In this document: positions 32,424-40,341 of the stretch, in pieces
Layout of the letters: every line of letters begins with the position of its first letter
Numbering within the stretch: the stretch's first letter is position 1
DNA from: Saccharofermentans sp.
Lineage (GTDB): Bacteria > Bacillota > Clostridia > Saccharofermentanales > Saccharofermentanaceae
Direction of reading: 5' to 3'
Length of the DNA: 44,099 nt
NCBI GenBank assembly: GCA_024403655.1
Contig: JAKSRK010000011.1
Coordinates: 1 to 44,099 of the forward strand
Position numbers and translations under genes: made by a program
Notes under the pieces: model-generated
What the model saw: only the letters and a program-made list of their open reading frames with translations
Told to the model about the DNA's origin: nothing
Database searches by the model: none

Positions 32424-34576
32424 CAGTAACCGCCCGGCTGCTGTCCGCCCCAAGGATCCTGTCCGGGATCTCCGGGATAAGGCGGCTGAGGATCCGTGGG
32501 CTGTGTCCAAGGATCTGTATAAGGTGTTGTCTCAGGTACAGGTGTAGGTGTAGGTGTCGGAAGAGGAGTAGGTGTAGGATCAGCTACAAATACAGCTGTA
32601 TAGCTGATAGTGATTGTCTCTTCTCCGGGTACTGCATCTCTGATCGTGAACTGGAATGTAGGATCATACCAGACAGGGTTGCCGTAAGGATCAAGCCAAT
32701 GGCTGAATGTCCAGCCGGGATTAGCATGAGCTACGATGATGCACTGTCCTCCGGGTGAATAAGCACCAAGACCTTCAACCCATCCGTCTCCGCTTACCTG
32801 AGCCGTAACTGTAACAGGAACAGGTGTAGGAGTGGGTGTTCCGCCTCTCTGTACATCTTCCCATGTTCCTACGTAGATATGTACTGCTGCACCTCTTGTA
32901 AGAAGTACGCCTGCAGCGGGATCAGTCATAATTACATACTGTGAACTCTCGGGAAGTGTTGTTACATCAGGGGAGCCCTCTACTGAACTTACTGTAAGGC
33001 CTTCGTCTTCAAGAGCCTGTCTTGCAGCCTCAAGAGTCATGCCAGTAAGATCAGGAACTGTAGAACTTGAAGGCTCCTGAGCATATACAAGTACAACTGA
33101 ATCACCTTCAATTACCGTACTTCCTGCCTCAGGCTGTGTTCTTATTACAGTGCCGGGTTCATACTCATCATTCTCTTCTGCGAGAGGACTTACTCGAAGT
33201 CCCTGTGAAACGAGTGAAGTATAAGCTACATGGTAATCAGTACCCTGATAATCACCGAGCTGGAATGCACCGGTTGCCACGGATACGGAAAGAACGACTC
33301 TGTGAGTAGGAAGTGTGCTACCTGATCTGATAACCGTTCCGGGATCGATACTCTGATCTATAACAACATTAGGATCGACATCGTCAGTCTCTACGTTAAC
33401 AATCTCATATTCGATATTGTTAGCTTCAAGTTCTGCCTTGGCTTCAGCTGCTGTCATACCTCTGTAGTCCTTAACGGTATAGTCAACATTAGCCTGGATA
33501 TTGGTGGCATTACGAAGTGATCTTACTACAATCGTACCGATACCGACGAGAACGCCGACAATGGCTACGATAATAAGTACAAGGATGATATTGTCGCGGA
33601 ATCTGGATCTTCTTCTTGCTTCGGCAGACTTCTCAAGCTCTCCGATCTTCTCGTAGTTGGGATCCTGTCTGAAGGATACATTCTGAGGCTCCTGCTCAGG
33701 TTCAGCCATCTCGTTATTCACGATTCCGTAAACACCTGTGGGATCAACCATAAGAGCATCAAGCTCTGTAACCATCTGACGCATTGAAGAATATCTCTTG
33801 TCGGGGGTCTTCTGCATACACTTAAGGATGATGGAATCAAGACCTGCCGGGATATCCGGGATAAAGGATGAAGCCATTGCAGGCTTCTCCTGAAGATGCT
33901 TTACTGCAATAGCCACGTTGGAGTCTCCGTCAAAAGGAACTCTTCCCGTAACCATCTCAAATAACATGATACCGATGGAATAGATATCAGATGAAGGTCC
34001 TACATTGCCGCCTCTTGCCTGCTCGGGTGAGAAATAGTGAACAGATCCCATGGCGCCGCCTGATGTCATCGTGATTGTGCTTCCGGTTGAAGCTCTTGCT
34101 ATTCCGAAGTCAGTAATCTTGGCAATTCTCTCTCTGGAGATAAGGATATTCTGGGGCTTAATGTCTCTGTGAACAATACCGTTCTTATGAGCATACTCAA
34201 GTGCCATTCCTACCTGAATAACGATGGGAACAGCTACCTTCCAGTCGAGGTGACCGTTCTGGTTAATAAGCTCCTTAACCGTGATTCCGTCAATATATTC
34301 CTGAACGATATATCTGAAATTGCCTTCGTGACCTACGCCGAAGACCTTAACGATATTGGCGTGATTGAGGCTTGATACAGCCTTCGCCTCCGTATCGAAT
34401 CTTCTTATAAACTCTTCATCCGTAGAGAATTCGGGCTTTAATATCTTGATCGCAACTTTGATCCCGGATCCCATATCTGTTCCGAGATATACATTAGCCA
34501 TTCCACCGCGACCGATCAGCTTATTGATCTTATACTTACCAGCAAAGATCATGCCTTCGGGGCCTTGTACGTTCAT
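32423..34576 (-). CDS. prkC: PASTA Ser/Thr kinase with an extra C-terminal InlB-like domain
   Basis: A 717-residue membrane kinase. The kinase domain (about 10-275) has GRGGMANVY, the catalytic HRDIKPQN, DFGIA and the activation loop TITMTSGGAMGS. One transmembrane helix lies near residues 335-360, then three PASTA-type repeats that bind muropeptides in relatives. Beyond these is an unusual extension: a PTPTP linker, about 75 residues with GDGWVEGLGAYSPGG and FSHW like divergent InlB B-repeats, and a Pro/Gly-rich tail of about 50 residues. The ATG at 34576 follows AAAAGGAG by 11 bases; a TTG at 34606 is the alternative. It follows prpC closely. Confidence 0.95.
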   Translation of the reverse strand: MNVQGPEGMIFAGKYKINKLIGRGGMANVYLGTDMGSGIKVAIKILKPEFSTDEEFIRRFDTEAKAVSSLNHANIVKVFGVGHEGNFRYIVQEYIDGITVKELINQNGHLDWKVAVPIVIQVGMALEYAHKNGIVHRDIKPQNILISRERIAKITDFGIARASTGSTITMTSGGAMGSVHYFSPEQARGGNVGPSSDIYSIGIMLFEMVTGRVPFDGDSNVAIAVKHLQEKPAMASSFIPDIPAGLDSIILKCMQKTPDKRYSSMRQMVTELDALMVDPTGVYGIVNNEMAEPEQEPQNVSFRQDPNYEKIGELEKSAEARRRSRFRDNIILVLIIVAIVGVLVGIGTIVVRSLRNATNIQANVDYTVKDYRGMTAAEAKAELEANNIEYEIVNVETDDVDPNVVIDQSIDPGTVIRSGSTLPTHRVVLSVSVATGAFQLGDYQGTDYHVAYTSLVSQGLRVSPLAEENDEYEPGTVIRTQPEAGSTVIEGDSVVLVYAQEPSSSTVPDLTGMTLEAARQALEDEGLTVSSVEGSPDVTTLPESSQYVIMTDPAAGVLLTRGAAVHIYVGTWEDVQRGGTPTPTPVPVTVTAQVSGDGWVEGLGAYSPGGQCIIVAHANPGWTFSHWLDPYGNPVWYDPTFQFTIRDAVPGEETITISYTAVFVADPTPTPLPTPTPTPVPETTPYTDPWTQPTDPQPPYPGDPGQDPWGGQQPGGY

Positions 34577-34602
34577 ACTATCCGTAACTCCTTTTAAACT
34601 GC

Positions 34603-35349
34603 TCAAGATCCTTCCGGCTTCACATGAGTCAGAAGGACAGTAATATTATCATCACTTCCTGCCTCATAAGCTCTGTCAAAGAGATTATCAAGGCAGTTCG
34701 GAAGGTCGTTATGCTTCTTAAGAGACAATCTGATAGCTTCGTCATCGACGAAGGAATAAAGTCCGTCGGTGCAAAGCATGACCACATCGCCATATATTAT
34801 ATTATATACGTAAAGGTCCGGGATAAGAAATGCATTTTCCCCGAGGGATTTTACAAGTGTGTGACGCTCAGGGTGGCAGATATACTCTTCCTGAGTAATG
34901 GATCTGTTCCTCAAAAGCTCAGCTGCATAAGTATGGTCAGCTGTCATCTGCGTCATGGATGAGCCGTGGATAAGATATCCTCTGCAATCCCCCATATGAG
35001 CAACAATAACTTTCCTCTGCCTTATAACGGCAATCGTAAGGGTTGTGCCCATTCCCATAAGTTCCTGGTCCTTAAGAGCGGCCTTAAGTATTCTTACGTT
35101 GGCCTCCCTGAATACGAACTCGAGTACATCCTTGAGTTCCTCTTCGGACATTGACTCTATATCTTCTCTGGCGGATATAATCTCATTAACGGTATCTATA
35201 GCAATCTTACTTGCTATCTCACCGCCTTCGATGCCGCCTATGCCGTCTGCAACGGCCATAATTCGCGCTCTTTTGACATCGAAGATACAACAGTTATCTT
35301 CATTGTTGGATCTGACCCTGCCGGTCTCCGAACGCATCATTGAATTCAT
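34603..35349 (-). CDS. prpC: PP2C-type Ser/Thr phosphatase
   Basis: A 248-residue metal-dependent phosphatase, partner of PrkC, removing phosphate from its targets and from the kinase. PP2C motifs: RSNNEDN, VADGIGG, MGTTLT, HMGDCRGY, CTDGLYSFV and GSDDNITV, so all metal-binding Asp positions are kept. Length is normal. It starts 3 bases after rlmN; further Met codons at residues 4 and 5 leave the exact start open. Confidence 0.96.
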   Translation of the reverse strand: MNSMMRSETGRVRSNNEDNCCIFDVKRARIMAVADGIGGIEGGEIASKIAIDTVNEIISAREDIESMSEEELKDVLEFVFREANVRILKAALKDQELMGMGTTLTIAVIRQRKVIVAHMGDCRGYLIHGSSMTQMTADHTYAAELLRNRSITQEEYICHPERHTLVKSLGENAFLIPDLYVYNIIYGDVVMLCTDGLYSFVDDEAIRLSLKKHNDLPNCLDNLFDRAYEAGSDDNITVLLTHVKPEGS

Positions 35350-35352
35350 CCC

Positions 35353-36390
35353 TTATTCTTCTCCCTGCTCTATTCCGCGGCGAAGCTGTCCGCATGCAGC
35401 CATTATATCACTACCCATCTCCCTGCGCAGAGTGGCATTGATTCCCCTTTGTTCTAGAGCCTTGCGGAAGACTTCGATCCTCTTCTTCCTGCACCTCTTG
35501 TAAGGGCTTCCGGCGAACTCATTGGCCGCGATAAGGTTTACATGGCAGTTCATTCCCTTAAGCAGAGCCGCAAGCTCATCTGCGCATGCTATGGTGTCAT
35601 TTACTTCGTCAAATAAGGAATACTCAAAAGTAATTCTTCTTCCGGTTACCTTTACATACTCCCTGCAGGCTCCTATCAGCTCCTTAAGAGGATAGTGTGC
35701 GGGAACGGGCATAAGCTCCTTTCTAAGCTCATCGTTGGGAGCATGAAGAGATATTGCAAGATTTATCTGAGATTTACGTTCGGTAAAGTCCTTTATCTTA
35801 GGTATAAGACCGCAGGTAGAAACGGTAATATGCCTTGCGCCCATATTGATGCCGTCGGGAGAAGTAATGGTATTAATAAATCCCCAGAGGTTATCGTAGT
35901 TATCAAAAGGCTCGCCGATTCCCATTACAACGACGGTTCTTATCTTCTCGTTCATGTGGCGCTGAGACAAAATTACCTGGCCGAGCATTTCGCCGGATGT
36001 AAGAGAACGGCCGAAGCCGGCATGGGCGGAAGCGCAGAAAGTGCAGCCCATCTTACAGCCTGCCTGAGATGAAATACATACGGAAAGTCCCGTCTTATAG
36101 CGCATTACTACAGTCTCGATTATGTTGCCGTCACAAAGTGAATATACGAACTTCGTAGTGCCGTCTATGGCAGATACATACTTCTCTACTACCCTCATGC
36201 TTCCAAAGCTGAAATCTTCTTCAAGTTCATTACGGATATTTAAGGGGAGGTTTGTCATCTCCGCTGTTTCCGTAACCCCCTGTGAGAGCCACTTAAGTAT
36301 CTGGTCGGCACGGAACTTGGGAAAGCCCTTAGAAGCGCACCATGAAAGGATATCGTCCTTTGTAAGATCGAGACAGAATTTCTTATTCAA
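35353..36390 (-). CDS. rlmN: Dual-specificity 23S rRNA/tRNA adenine-C2 methyltransferase
   Basis: A 345-residue radical SAM enzyme that methylates A2503 of 23S rRNA and A37 of some tRNAs. The CKMGCTFC cluster motif is present, with MGIGEPFDN, STCGLIPKI and the catalytic Cys near the end in MAACGQL. Start is TTG at 36390, supported by AAAAGGAG eight bases upstream and a one-base gap to rsmB. Confidence 0.97.
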   Translation of the reverse strand: MNKKFCLDLTKDDILSWCASKGFPKFRADQILKWLSQGVTETAEMTNLPLNIRNELEEDFSFGSMRVVEKYVSAIDGTTKFVYSLCDGNIIETVVMRYKTGLSVCISSQAGCKMGCTFCASAHAGFGRSLTSGEMLGQVILSQRHMNEKIRTVVVMGIGEPFDNYDNLWGFINTITSPDGINMGARHITVSTCGLIPKIKDFTERKSQINLAISLHAPNDELRKELMPVPAHYPLKELIGACREYVKVTGRRITFEYSLFDEVNDTIACADELAALLKGMNCHVNLIAANEFAGSPYKRCRKKRIEVFRKALEQRGINATLRREMGSDIMAACGQLRRGIEQGEE

Positions 36391-36391
36391 A

Positions 36392-37729
36392 TCAGTTTCT
36401 CCTTTTAAGCCTTGCTATGAAGAATCCTTCGCAGGAATCCTCGTCGGGAAGTATTGTAATCATGCCTTCCTTTGCAGCTTCCTGCCTGTCGGCATCGAGT
36501 ATAATCCCCGCAGGAAGGAATTGCATCAGATTATCTGCATAAAAATCGGGATGTCCTTCAAGAAATGCTTTTACCTGAGCTTCGTTCTCATCTTTATTAA
36601 TCGTGCAGGTACTGTAAACAAGCGTTCCGCCTTCTTTTACGTACCCGGAAGCACCGCTTAGGATTGTCTGCTGCTTGGGAAGAAGTTCTTTTATTCTCTC
36701 GTAGGATATCGTATGTCTTATATCGGGTTTGCCTGACATAAGACCCAAGCCGCTACAGGGAACGTCGCAAAGCACAATATCGAACTTCGAAGCAGGATCA
36801 AGAGTTGCTTCAAGATTTGTGCTGTCGCCGCCTGATACGGTAACTGACTTTATTCCGAGTCTTTTAAGATTCTGCCTTATAAGCTCAAGTCTGCTGTCGT
36901 TTATATCAAGCGAAAGGATAGAAGCTTCATCTGAAGAAAGCTGTGCAAGATGGGTGGATTTACCTCCCGGAGCAGCGCAGCAGTCAAGTATCTTATCGCC
37001 CTTTGAAGGAGCGGCAATAACTGATGCCAGCATGGCACCTTCTCCCTGAACGAAGAAGAGACCGTCGTCATATGACTTTGCCCTGTCTATGCTTCTTCCT
37101 TCAAGCGGAGTTATGGCAAGAGCATCAGGCATAAAGGAAGATTTTGTTACCTTAAAGCCCTCTTCTTCAAGCCTTTGGGACAGTTCTTCGACTGTCGTTT
37201 TAAGGGTATTTACTCTTATTGTCGTAGGCTGAATACGTAAAAGCGCTTCACCTATACTTAAGGCCTTCTCCTGACCGTAGTTCTTCTTAAAAATGCCGTA
37301 TATCTCAGGCTTAAGACAGCACCTTATATTAGGCTTATAGAAACTAATCTCCTTCTGTTCCTGAGGCAGAGACTGCAATTTACGAAGAACGGCATTAACA
37401 AAACCTGAAGAAGCCGGACAATACTTCTTCGCAAGCTCAACCGAAGAAGATATAGCCGCATAGTCAGGAACCTTCTCAGAGAATAAAAGTTGCCAGGAAC
37501 CGAACCTTACTATAGTCGCGGTTTTGCTGTCCATTGAAGACACATCTTTGCCGGAAGCGTGCTTTACTATATGGTCAATCGCTATAAGATAAGTGATCGT
37601 ACCGTAGACAGCAGCCCTTACAAAATCCGAGACTCCCTCCTTATTCATCATAAGATTGGAAAAAGTCTCATGTTCGAAATAGTTATATAAAAGCTTATAG
37701 CAGGTTTCTTTATCTGAAGAGGAAGACAT
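36392..37729 (-). CDS. rsmB: 16S rRNA m5C967 methyltransferase
   Basis: A 445-residue protein with an N-terminal NusB-like RNA-binding domain (about 1-140) and a SAM methyltransferase domain. Motifs: DCCAAPGGKSTHLAQ for SAM, CDVPCSGLGLM and the catalytic STCTINKDENE. Its ATG overlaps the fmt stop (TAATG), so translation is coupled. Confidence 0.97.
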   Translation of the reverse strand: MSSSSDKETCYKLLYNYFEHETFSNLMMNKEGVSDFVRAAVYGTITYLIAIDHIVKHASGKDVSSMDSKTATIVRFGSWQLLFSEKVPDYAAISSSVELAKKYCPASSGFVNAVLRKLQSLPQEQKEISFYKPNIRCCLKPEIYGIFKKNYGQEKALSIGEALLRIQPTTIRVNTLKTTVEELSQRLEEEGFKVTKSSFMPDALAITPLEGRSIDRAKSYDDGLFFVQGEGAMLASVIAAPSKGDKILDCCAAPGGKSTHLAQLSSDEASILSLDINDSRLELIRQNLKRLGIKSVTVSGGDSTNLEATLDPASKFDIVLCDVPCSGLGLMSGKPDIRHTISYERIKELLPKQQTILSGASGYVKEGGTLVYSTCTINKDENEAQVKAFLEGHPDFYADNLMQFLPAGIILDADRQEAAKEGMITILPDEDSCEGFFIARLKRRN

Positions 37730-38679
37730 TATTCTCCGAATCTCATTCCGATCTTATAGTTATGTGCACAGTCAGAAGCCTTAAGCCTCTTACCGCCTTC
37801 GGCCTGAAGCTCAAGTATCTTGAGGAAGCCGTCGGAAGTTCTTACGATAAGGTCTCCCTTGTGAGCCTTAACGACAGTTCCTGCAGGCACAGAAGCATCG
37901 AACTCCTCCGAAGATACAATCTCGGATACATAGAACTTCATCTTCTTGCCGTCAAGTGACGTATAAGCTCCGGGCCAAGCCCTTAATGCTCTGATCTTGT
38001 CGTGAATTGCTCTTGTAGTCTGATCCCATGAGATTTTACCCATATCGGGAGTTATGGGAGGAGACAAAGTAACCTTGTCCTCGTCCTGAGCGGTAGTTGT
38101 AAGCTTACCGTCAACCCAGTCCGGAATTGTAGATATAAGCAGCTTACTTCCCTCTTCGGCAAGCTGATTCATAAGTCCCTCTGTGTCGATATCAGGATCG
38201 ATGGGAAGCTCTACCGAAGTAATCATATCGCCTGTATCCATTCCGGCATCCATCTTCATGATGGTAACACCGGTAACATCATCACCGTTTAAGATTGAAT
38301 ACTGAACGGGAGCGGCACCTCTGTACTTAGGAAGAAGAGATGCGTGTACATTAAGGCATCCGTACTTAGGGATATCAAGAACCCTCTGGGGAAGAATCTT
38401 GCCGTATGCCGCAGTGATAAGAAGGTCGGGATTAACCGAAGCTATCTTCTCATAAGCTTCATCGGACTTCATTGAAGAAGGCTGATACACTTCCATGCCG
38501 TTCTCCTGTGCATAGACCTTGGTCTCAGGAGGAGTCATAACATGCTTTCTTCCTACAGGCTTATCAGGCTGTGATACAGCGAGAACAACATTGTAGCCTT
38601 CGTCATTAAGAGCCTTAAGGCAGGTCGCCGCGAATGAGGGCGTACCCATAAATACTATCTTCAGGTCGTTCTTATTCAT
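37729..38679 (-). CDS. fmt: Methionyl-tRNA formyltransferase
   Basis: A 316-residue enzyme that formylates initiator Met-tRNA using 10-formyl-THF. FMGTPSFAA at the start, the catalytic HASLLPKYRGAAPVQ segment and a C-terminal OB-fold are present; length is normal. It overlaps the end of def by 8 bases; the pair acts on the start and removal of formyl-Met. Confidence 0.97.
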   Translation of the reverse strand: MNKNDLKIVFMGTPSFAATCLKALNDEGYNVVLAVSQPDKPVGRKHVMTPPETKVYAQENGMEVYQPSSMKSDEAYEKIASVNPDLLITAAYGKILPQRVLDIPKYGCLNVHASLLPKYRGAAPVQYSILNGDDVTGVTIMKMDAGMDTGDMITSVELPIDPDIDTEGLMNQLAEEGSKLLISTIPDWVDGKLTTTAQDEDKVTLSPPITPDMGKISWDQTTRAIHDKIRALRAWPGAYTSLDGKKMKFYVSEIVSSEEFDASVPAGTVVKAHKGDLIVRTSDGFLKILELQAEGGKRLKASDCAHNYKIGMRFGE

Positions 38680-39157
38680 CGTCTGATTCTTCCATTACAT
38701 TAATCTGACCGTCTATAGCCTTGTCGATGAAAAGAATACCTTCAAGGTGGTCATACTCATGGCAAATGCATACTGCAAGAAGTCCGTCAGCTTCAAGCTC
38801 GAACTCCTTACCGTCACGATCAAGTGCCTTAATCTTAATTCTCTCGGGACGCTCAACATCGGCATTCTTGCCGGGAACGGAAAGACAGCCCTCACAGAAT
38901 ACCTGTGTGCCTTCTCTCATTGTAATCTCGGGATTGATGAACTCGAGCTTGCCGTGCTCATCTCCAACATCTACTACGAATACTCTTCTTAATACTCCTA
39001 CCTGGGGAGCAGCAATACCGATACCTCTGTTCTCGTAATACATGGTATCAGCCATATCATCCAAAAGCTTAATTATTCTGGGTGTAATCTCATCTACGGG
39101 TCTGGACTTCTTACGAAGTATAGGATCACCTTCAACAACTACATTACGTAAAGACAT
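38672..39157 (-). CDS. def: Peptide deformylase
   Basis: A 161-residue metalloenzyme removing the formyl group from nascent proteins. The three signature motifs are intact: GIGIAAPQVG, EGCLSVPG and HEYDHLEG (metal-binding Cys and two His). AAGGATGG precedes the ATG. It is the first gene of the nine-gene operon, with its own promoter. Confidence 0.98.
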   Translation of the reverse strand: MSLRNVVVEGDPILRKKSRPVDEITPRIIKLLDDMADTMYYENRGIGIAAPQVGVLRRVFVVDVGDEHGKLEFINPEITMREGTQVFCEGCLSVPGKNADVERPERIKIKALDRDGKEFELEADGLLAVCICHEYDHLEGILFIDKAIDGQINVMEESDDE

Positions 39158-39197
39158 ATTAGTACCATCCTTAATATATTCTGTTTTTCCGTGTGTT

Positions 39198-39206
39198 ATT
39201 TTACCA
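39198..39206 (-). promoter_or_regulatory. Extended -10 promoter of the def-thiN operon
   Basis: TGGTAAAAT on the minus strand, predicted start near 39191, about 34 bases before the def ATG. It lies in an 88-base AT-rich gap after the DUF2974-like gene in which no terminator was seen. Confidence 0.55.
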
Positions 39207-39245
39207 CAACTTTGAGGATTCTTTTATTTATAGAGGCAACAGAGC

Positions 39246-40337
39246 TTACTTCCTCGTAATCGTATTGCCTGCACTCTTCAAAAGTTTGAAAGTAATATCC
39301 CTAAGCGCCTTCTTGGTCTTGTCGTCCAATCCCGCATAAGTCTTAACAAGGGCATTGGCACTCTCAAGCTTATTCTCACCCAGCTGATAGACCTTCTTCT
39401 TATTGCCTGAAGTAAGAAGCGAATAAATCGTATCTACGAACTTCTCCCTCTCTTCCATGCTAAGGCCCGACAGCCAGTCTTTTAACGTATGGTCGATAAA
39501 TTTACTGCCCTTTGCCACCCTGTCGATCAAAGGGAAAGAATCTCTTGCCACCTCCCAGCTCAGAGGCTCATGCTGCATAAAGCCCAAGGCATTAGAAGAC
39601 ACTACACTATAGTCCTCCGAATGCTCAAGAATCATGCCTACAATGGAAAACTCAGGTACGAATGTGCGAACCTTGTCTTCTATTGCCAGGAACTGTTCTC
39701 TCTCATAGATAGTCTCCGTAAAGCCGGGACCGTCAAAATTATAGATGGCTCTTATAGTATCCTGGCAGTTGCAGCTGGCAAAAGCACTTGCATATATGGC
39801 GAGGTTGCCTCCCTTGGAATGTCCTCCAAGAATGAAAGTTCCTTCCTTTAAGCCTATTCTTGCTTCTTCAAAATATTCAAGAGCCGTTATCTGTGCGGGA
39901 ACCGGGAAGTCAAAACCCATATTAAAGTCTTCTTTCCAGCCGATAAGAGTATTATCGGTACCGCGAAAGGCTACATAGTAGTTATGTTCATTATCCAGAT
40001 CGAATACAACAGCCGAGAACTGCGTCTGCCTTTGAAGATCGATGTCATTAATATAGCCGCTCATCTTCATGCTGCTGAAGCGCTTTGACCTGGCTATAAC
40101 CTGAATAAGCTTTGTATCTTCCTTGGGAATTAAAAGCTTCTTATCAAGATTAGGAATATTAAGCATCGCATTGCAGGCATCTTCTACCTTTATCTTCTTC
40201 CTGAAAGATTCGCTTACAATCCCGTCGAAAGGCTCATAGCAGAACCTGGCAAGGATCGCCGCATCTACATCGTTAAAGGGAGCTTGCTCGAGAGTTAAGT
40301 CTCCTCTCCATTCAAGATAATCAAAGATGGTATTCAT
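39246..40337 (-). CDS. DUF2974 (Mbeg1-like) alpha/beta hydrolase
   Basis: A 363-residue cytoplasmic protein. The nucleophile elbow GGHSKGGNLA (Ser near residue 185) and the preceding VAFRGTDNT strand match the DUF2974/Mbeg1-like lipase-type hydrolases; FDGPGF follows. Its substrate is unknown. The ATG at 40337 has GGAGG upstream; an extension to 40391 overlaps priA and is rejected. It follows priA by 4 bases and separates it from def, which are more often adjacent. Confidence 0.88.
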   Translation of the reverse strand: MNTIFDYLEWRGDLTLEQAPFNDVDAAILARFCYEPFDGIVSESFRKKIKVEDACNAMLNIPNLDKKLLIPKEDTKLIQVIARSKRFSSMKMSGYINDIDLQRQTQFSAVVFDLDNEHNYYVAFRGTDNTLIGWKEDFNMGFDFPVPAQITALEYFEEARIGLKEGTFILGGHSKGGNLAIYASAFASCNCQDTIRAIYNFDGPGFTETIYEREQFLAIEDKVRTFVPEFSIVGMILEHSEDYSVVSSNALGFMQHEPLSWEVARDSFPLIDRVAKGSKFIDHTLKDWLSGLSMEEREKFVDTIYSLLTSGNKKKVYQLGENKLESANALVKTYAGLDDKTKKALRDITFKLLKSAGNTITRK

Positions 40338-40341
40338 TGTC

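Noticed and set aside
32538..32580. Short tandem GGTGTA repeats
   Set aside because: They encode the Pro-Thr-Pro linker of PrkC in frame and need no other explanation.
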